Below are positions 24,080 through 27,372 of a DNA stretch of 27,372 nucleotides, piece after piece. Below the pieces are notes generated by a model that had not been told where the DNA came from, made no database searches, and saw only the letters and a program-made list of their open reading frames with translations. How positions within the stretch are numbered: the first letter of the stretch is position 1; the number at the start of each line of letters is the position of its first letter. The position numbers and the translations under genes are program-made. This DNA is from a virus: IMG/VR virus record IMGVR_UViG_3300048050_000028, positions 1-27,372 of that record, one strand, 5' to 3'.

Positions 24080-25244
24080 CTTCTCCATTTAAATAATCAA
24101 TCACCTTTCTATTAGCCTCATCAACTTTATTCTTATCAAGCTTTATATAGATAGATGTTACTGAACTTCCTATTTCATGTCCAAGAGCTGCACTTATCGT
24201 TTCTTTTGGTATATCCAACTCTGATGCCAACGTTGCCCACGTGTGCCGACTAGCATATGTTGTTATATTCGGCAATATGGGATGAAAGACTTTCTTTCCA
24301 CTGCGCCCTACTAGATCATATTCTCCTATTTCCTTTAATCGATGGTCCATCTGATGCCGAAAATTTTCATAATTCGTATAAGGCAAATCAATTATTTTCT
24401 TTTCTCCCTTATATTTATCAATGATTTCCTGAGCTTCCGGCTCTATTTTGACGCTGTAGAGCTTATTTGTCTTCGCACGATGATATACTAGTCTATCACC
24501 CGAAACGTTATCTACGGTCAACGAGAACAGATCTACGCAGTTTATTCCGATAAGATAGAACATCAACATGAATATATCTCTGTATTTTTCTTGAAAAGGC
24601 TCAACCGGATAATCACGTAACATTCGCAACTGGTCTACCGTCAAAGCACGCTTTGCAGTTTCTTCCTTCTTGATTGAAAAACGTCTAAATGGATAGTTGG
24701 TTGTTAATTCTTCGTCAAGGCAATAGTTGAATACTGCTCTCATATTACGCATATGAATTCCTCGAGCATTTATTTTCATTGTTTCTGCCAACCAATTATC
24801 AAAATTTATCAGCCATTTACGATCAACAGACTCCAGCGTACAATTAGGATCATATTTCTCCAGCTTTCGAAGAGTTTCAGTATATACTCTTTTAGTACCC
24901 GGTCTCTTTTTTAAATTAATGAATTCCTTCAAATAGAAAATGAAGTTCTTCTTTACTTTCACTTCCTTATCAAAAAGAAGTTTTTCTAAAGTTGCACGTA
25001 ACTCCTTATCTCCAATTCCTTTATCACACGAAAGGAAATAAGTTTCTATTTTGGAAACCATATTTGAAAGTTGTACATTCCTTGCTGCATACATTCCGAT
25101 ATACTTTCCATCTTTCCATTCTTGCTCATTCGCAAAATATCCAGAGGATATCATAAACCTTCCAACATGGTTTATATAGAATTTAATTGAATACCTTCCA
25201 TCTGTGGAAATCCATCTCTTGTCTAAAAAAAGTTTTATTTTCAT
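24066..25244 (-). CDS. int: Tyrosine recombinase / phage integrase (392 aa)
   Basis: Site-specific recombinase that inserts and excises the prophage. Residues 1-95 form the arm-binding-type N-terminal domain common in Bacteroidetes integrases (SIKFYINHVGRFMISSGYF). Residues 97-190 are the SAM-like core-binding domain, and 200-385 are the catalytic domain. The nucleophile is Tyr366 (TSIYIKLD), with His356 in ALGHE, Arg333 in YASRHTWAT and Lys258 in RAKT. Two usual positions differ: the first arginine (normally GxR) is Asn235 in FYLIGINCVDLF, and the His of box II is Tyr330. This variant occurs in the Bacteroidetes integrase group as I recall it, so activity is still likely. It is transcribed away from the tRNA-Gly gene and converges with the small HTH transcript. 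Confidence 0.93.
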   Translation of the reverse strand: MKIKLFLDKRWISTDGRYSIKFYINHVGRFMISSGYFANEQEWKDGKYIGMYAARNVQLSNMVSKIETYFLSCDKGIGDKELRATLEKLLFDKEVKVKKNFIFYLKEFINLKKRPGTKRVYTETLRKLEKYDPNCTLESVDRKWLINFDNWLAETMKINARGIHMRNMRAVFNYCLDEELTTNYPFRRFSIKKEETAKRALTVDQLRMLRDYPVEPFQEKYRDIFMLMFYLIGINCVDLFSLTVDNVSGDRLVYHRAKTNKLYSVKIEPEAQEIIDKYKGEKKIIDLPYTNYENFRHQMDHRLKEIGEYDLVGRSGKKVFHPILPNITTYASRHTWATLASELDIPKETISAALGHEIGSSVTSIYIKLDKNKVDEANRKVIDYLNGEDVQS

Positions 25245-25249
25245 TGTTT

Positions 25250-25269
25250 TACTTGCACTATACTTGCAC
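25250..25269. repeat. Tandem 9-base direct repeat before the integrase
   Basis: TACTTGCAC occurs at 25250-25258 and 25261-25269, 11 bases start to start, about one helical turn, immediately upstream of the integrase ATG. Such spacing fits cooperative binding by an integrase arm domain or an excisionase. Function is inferred from position only. Confidence 0.5.
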
Positions 25270-25343
25270 AGTATCCCTCTATATCGTACTGTTTCCGCTA
25301 TTAAAATTGGTTAATATTGCAATAAATCGTGAGAATATTAACG

Positions 25344-25375
25344 AAAAAGGAAGCTACTTTTTAGTGTAACTTCCT
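25344..25375 (-). terminator. Terminator downstream of tRNA-Gly
   Basis: On the minus strand AGGAAGTTAC (25375-25366) pairs with GTAGCTTCCT (25357-25348), one G-T pair included, around an 8-base A-rich loop, followed by five T residues (25348-25344). It ends the tRNA transcript 14 bases past the mature 3' end and keeps it from entering the integrase gene. If the phage joined inside the tRNA, this terminator was brought by the phage. Confidence 0.8.
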
Positions 25376-25388
25376 CATTATCAATGCG

Positions 25389-25461
25389 AGCGGCAAAAGG
25401 GACTCGGACCCTCGACCCTCAGCTTGGGAAGCTGATGCTCTACCAACTGAGCTACTACCGC
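25389..25461 (-). tRNA. tRNA-Gly (anticodon CCC), probable phage attachment site
   Basis: The minus strand folds into a full cloverleaf: acceptor GCGGTAG/TTGCCGC with wobble pairs, D arm AGCTCAGTTGGTAGAGC, anticodon stem TCAGC/GCTGA with loop TTCCCAA giving anticodon CCC (glycine, codon GGG), and T arm GAGGGTCCGAGTCCCTT. The discriminator is T and CCA is not encoded, as in many Bacteroidetes tRNAs. The 3' end points to the integrase 144 bases away, so the phage core attachment sequence most likely lies in the anticodon-to-3' half, which the phage restores on insertion. Confidence 0.95.
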
Positions 25462-25472
25462 ATTTGTGATTG

Positions 25473-25503
25473 CAAAGGTAGCCATTTCCCCGAAATCTGC
25501 AAA
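25473..25503 (-). promoter_or_regulatory. tRNA-Gly promoter
   Basis: On the minus strand TTTG (25503-25500), 19 bases, then TACCTTTG (25480-25473): a perfect Bacteroidetes promoter 11 bases before the tRNA 5' end. It is a host promoter and supports the consensus used for the phage promoters. Confidence 0.85.
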
Positions 25504-25680
25504 TATTTTGTCATGTTTTCTTAAAATAATGTACTGCAATATGCATTAAATGTATGAATAAGGTTGAAACATCTTATTTTTTATGCATTAAATAAAAAAA
25601 AACGCTTACTCATCCAATATTCTTATTTTTTTTCTGTTATTTCGCACATTCTTTGGTACAATATAAAAAGGTAATTATAT

Positions 25681-26367
25681 ATGATGGATACAATATATGC
25701 TATTGAAAAAAGCATACTTTTGGGCGTGAATGGATTTAATTCTGCATGGGGAGATGTTTTTATCAGTTACATTACAGGTCGAATAGCATGGATTCCCATG
25801 TACTTGTGTATATTATGGGTTTTATACAAAAACCTGAAATTAAATACTTTCCTAATTGTTGTCGTTTCCATTGCACTGGCTATTACCCTCTCCGACCAAA
25901 TATGCGGAAGTGTATTGCGCCACATGTTTGGGCGTCTTCGACCATCAAATCTAGATAATCCGATACATTACTATATTCATATTATAGATGATCATCGTGG
26001 TGGAGAATATGGAATGCCTTCCTGCCATGCTTCCAATACGGTGGCTTTGTTTGTGTGGATTCTATGCTTGATACGCAAACGCCTAGTTTCTTTCTTCCTG
26101 GGAGGATGGGTACTGCTTGAATGCTACTCACGGATGTATGCAGGAGTACATTATCCCGGAGATCTTTTGTGCGGTTTGATTTTAGGCTCTGCTGTTGCGT
26201 TCGGGACATACAAACTATCACGTTACACCATCCTTTCTCACCCCAATTGGTACCAAGACAGCGAAACGATCCTACAACATAAATTTGAAGGATCGTCTCT
26301 TATAGCTTATGTAGGACTTGCTACTATTGCTGTTATTGCTATATGGGCTACAATCAGTGTATGGTAA
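25681..26367 (+). CDS. PAP2-family membrane phosphatase (228 aa), host gene
   Basis: Integral membrane lipid or polyprenyl-diphosphate phosphatase. The three PAP2 signature motifs are present: Arg80-x6-Arg87-Pro88 (RHMFGRLRP, with Arg in place of the usual first Lys), PSCH at 113-116 (the usual PSGH with Cys for Gly, His116 as general acid), and SRMYAGVHYPGD at 150-161 with His157 as nucleophile and Asp161. About six membrane helices are visible, one of them C-terminal after the catalytic part. Likely substrates are undecaprenyl diphosphate or phosphatidylglycerol phosphate at the outer face of the inner membrane. Two ATG codons in a row (25681, 25684) are equally possible starts. Its last 14 bases overlap the convergent Smr gene. 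The 219 bases before it hold the tRNA promoter and AT-rich DNA without a convincing promoter for this gene. Confidence 0.92.
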   Translation: MMDTIYAIEKSILLGVNGFNSAWGDVFISYITGRIAWIPMYLCILWVLYKNLKLNTFLIVVVSIALAITLSDQICGSVLRHMFGRLRPSNLDNPIHYYIHIIDDHRGGEYGMPSCHASNTVALFVWILCLIRKRLVSFFLGGWVLLECYSRMYAGVHYPGDLLCGLILGSAVAFGTYKLSRYTILSHPNWYQDSETILQHKFEGSSLIAYVGLATIAVIAIWATISVW

Positions 26368-27372
26368 TCTGAGTAGCTCCGAAGCCATACTGTTGGAAAG
26401 AAGCATCCTGCCATGCGCAATTTCTATAGCGACGTTTCAATTCTTCCAATAATTTTTGACGCAACACGCCATTACCTTTACCATGGATGAAAACAATTTT
26501 GGCATTCTTCCTTGATTTGTTTTCTTCCATCACTTCAACAAATTTCTTTATCTGATAATCAAGCATTTCCTTATGGCTCATTCCTGATGTAGTATCTAAC
26601 AGATTATCAATATGTAAGTCTATTTCAATTAAAGCATTGGTTTCTTGTCTTTTCGGTTGGTGATTATTCGCAATATTGGATTCTTCCATTTGCTTTTTAC
26701 TCATCATTTCCTTTTCAAGTACTGCCGGATTTATAGATAATTGTTTAACAACATGATCATTATCTATAACCTTCTGCAACAAAGCCGGATCTTCAAAGAA
26801 ATCAGTCCGTTGAAAAGCATTCAACTTATAAAATCTGACTAAATCAATCTTAAGTTGTACTGTAACAGAAGGCTTATAAGGATAACTTACTCCCTCTTTA
26901 AACGGTATAACCTGAACAATAAGCGGATCAAGTTCATCAAGGTTTACTTTCTCTATCTCTTCAATATAAATCTTTGTATCAGGCTCTGCTACGCCACTGG
27001 AACGAACACACCATTTACTTCCTTCTGCCGAATGTATCACATAAAACAACTTGTAGTTACAATCATTAATAAGATACATGTCATAGGATGATGAAGAAAG
27101 TGCTTGAATGTTAGTAGGCACAAATGCAATCATCACATTTACTTTATCCGCATCAGTACTCTTAGCTGCCATTCCAAAGGCTGCAGCCACAGATTCATAT
27201 CCTCTTTCAGATGCCATTTCCGGTTTACGTGCTTTACTTGTCGATGTTTTATTTGCTGTTCCCGGTACATCCTTCGCCACACTGGCAGGTTGACGGGCTA
27301 TATTATAATCGTCTGTATCAACCACCACACATTCACGCATTAACATTGGTATTTCAAATCCATCGGCATCTT
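26354..27372 (-). CDS. DUF2027-Smr domain protein, 5' end outside the window; host gene
   Basis: The C-terminal 80 residues are an Smr domain: EIDLHIDNLLD is followed by IVFIHGKGNGVLRQKLLEEL with the HGKGxGxLR signature. Smr domains bind or cut nucleic acids; related MutS2 Smr domains act on stalled ribosomes or branched DNA. The N-terminal part matches the DUF2027 domain found fused to Smr in Bacteroidetes. The apparent ATG at 27346 is not the true start: the frame stays open to the right edge, reading DADGFEIP before that Met, which is the expected continuation of the domain. So the gene extends beyond 27372. It converges on the PAP2 gene with a 14-base overlap. Confidence 0.9.
   Translation of the reverse strand, partial: DADGFEIPMLMRECVVVDTDDYNIARQPASVAKDVPGTANKTSTSKARKPEMASERGYESVAAAFGMAAKSTDADKVNVMIAFVPTNIQALSSSSYDMYLINDCNYKLFYVIHSAEGSKWCVRSSGVAEPDTKIYIEEIEKVNLDELDPLIVQVIPFKEGVSYPYKPSVTVQLKIDLVRFYKLNAFQRTDFFEDPALLQKVIDNDHVVKQLSINPAVLEKEMMSKKQMEESNIANNHQPKRQETNALIEIDLHIDNLLDTTSGMSHKEMLDYQIKKFVEVMEENKSRKNAKIVFIHGKGNGVLRQKLLEELKRRYRNCAWQDASFQQYGFGATQITIH

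Larger units (their letters stand above)
1..25388. mobile_element. Right-hand part of an integrated temperate phage (prophage), left end outside the window
   Basis: Continuous phage gene content runs from the left edge (tail, head, packaging, portal, giant virion protein candidate, repressor, integrase) and stops at a tRNA-Gly gene, after which the genes are ordinary chromosomal ones. The integrase lies 144 bases from the 3' end of that tRNA, the usual arrangement for insertion into a tRNA gene. Portal plus giant polyvalent protein plus small virion-like proteins, with no tail sheath or tape measure seen, suggests a podovirus-like particle, but the tail module is incomplete here, so this is inference. 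The exact junction cannot be fixed because the second attachment site is not in the window. Replication and lysis genes are not seen. Confidence 0.88.

Noticed and set aside
24122-24136. Third copy of CAACTTTATTCTTAT, the late-box core
   Set aside because: It lies inside the integrase coding sequence, encodes a normal part of the protein, and has no -7 element at the 19 or 26 base distance. Most likely coincidence, or at most a decoy site.
26855-27343. Plus-strand frames opposite the DUF2027-Smr gene
   Set aside because: The minus strand encodes a recognisable protein that continues to the window edge; the plus frames show no family features.
1-27372. CRISPR array, insertion sequence or diversity-generating retroelement
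   Set aside because: No regularly spaced repeats, transposase motifs, reverse transcriptase or template/variable repeat pair are visible.
25681-27372. PAP2 and Smr genes as phage cargo
   Set aside because: They lie beyond the tRNA attachment site on the side away from the integrase and are common chromosomal families of Bacteroidetes.

Overview
The window is the integrase-proximal end of a temperate bacteriophage (prophage) followed by about 1.9 kb of host chromosome. The host is very probably a Bacteroides-type member of the Bacteroidales. Several promoters, both phage and host, fit the Bacteroidetes primary-sigma pattern TTTG - 19 or 20 nt - TAnnTTTG. Ribosome binding sites are A/T rich rather than Shine-Dalgarno. 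The integrase, the DUF2027-Smr protein and the phage structural proteins are of types familiar from gut Bacteroidales.

Layout. (1) 1-5320, minus strand: a structural operon read right to left. It holds a scaffold-like protein, the major capsid protein, a small head protein, a head-tail adaptor candidate and a modular tail protein that runs off the left edge. (2) 5411-8713, plus strand: a small protein with an internally duplicated motif, a phage-encoded rhomboid intramembrane protease, the terminase large subunit and a small unknown protein. (3) 8705-22477, minus strand: a second structural operon ending in the portal. It holds a 182-residue virion-protein candidate, a 498-residue Pro/Gln-rich protein and a 3262-residue polyvalent protein that alone fills over a third of the window. 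That giant carries a family-I inorganic-pyrophosphatase-like domain, a zincin metallopeptidase domain (HExxH) and an LPD38-like C-terminal region. The order suggests a podovirus-like set of proteins ejected through the portal. (4) 22551-25244: a possible small terminase or regulator, a lambda-type lysogeny switch (divergent HTH repressor and small plus-strand genes with two clear promoters and a palindromic operator), and a tyrosine integrase. (5) 25389-25461: tRNA-Gly(CCC), whose 3' end faces the integrase and is the likely attachment site. (6) Host: a PAP2 phosphatase and a 5'-partial DUF2027-Smr protein.

How it works together. The two minus-strand structural operons start from promoters that share an identical 17-base box (TTATAAGAATAAAGTTG) and identical 19-nt spacing to the -7 element. 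A third promoter, on the opposite strand at 22480-22523, carries the same 10-base core at the same distance from its -7 element. This looks like a phage late-promoter class. Assembly, packaging and ejection genes are therefore probably switched on together, while the cluster at 22.9-24.0 kb decides lysogeny. Replication and lysis genes are not visible and presumably lie left of the window.

The most unusual items are the shared late-promoter box, the rhomboid protease beside the terminase, the giant pyrophosphatase/peptidase virion-protein candidate, the signal-peptide-like N-terminus of the capsid protein, and a cluster of paired inverted repeats at the 3' end of the integrase gene.
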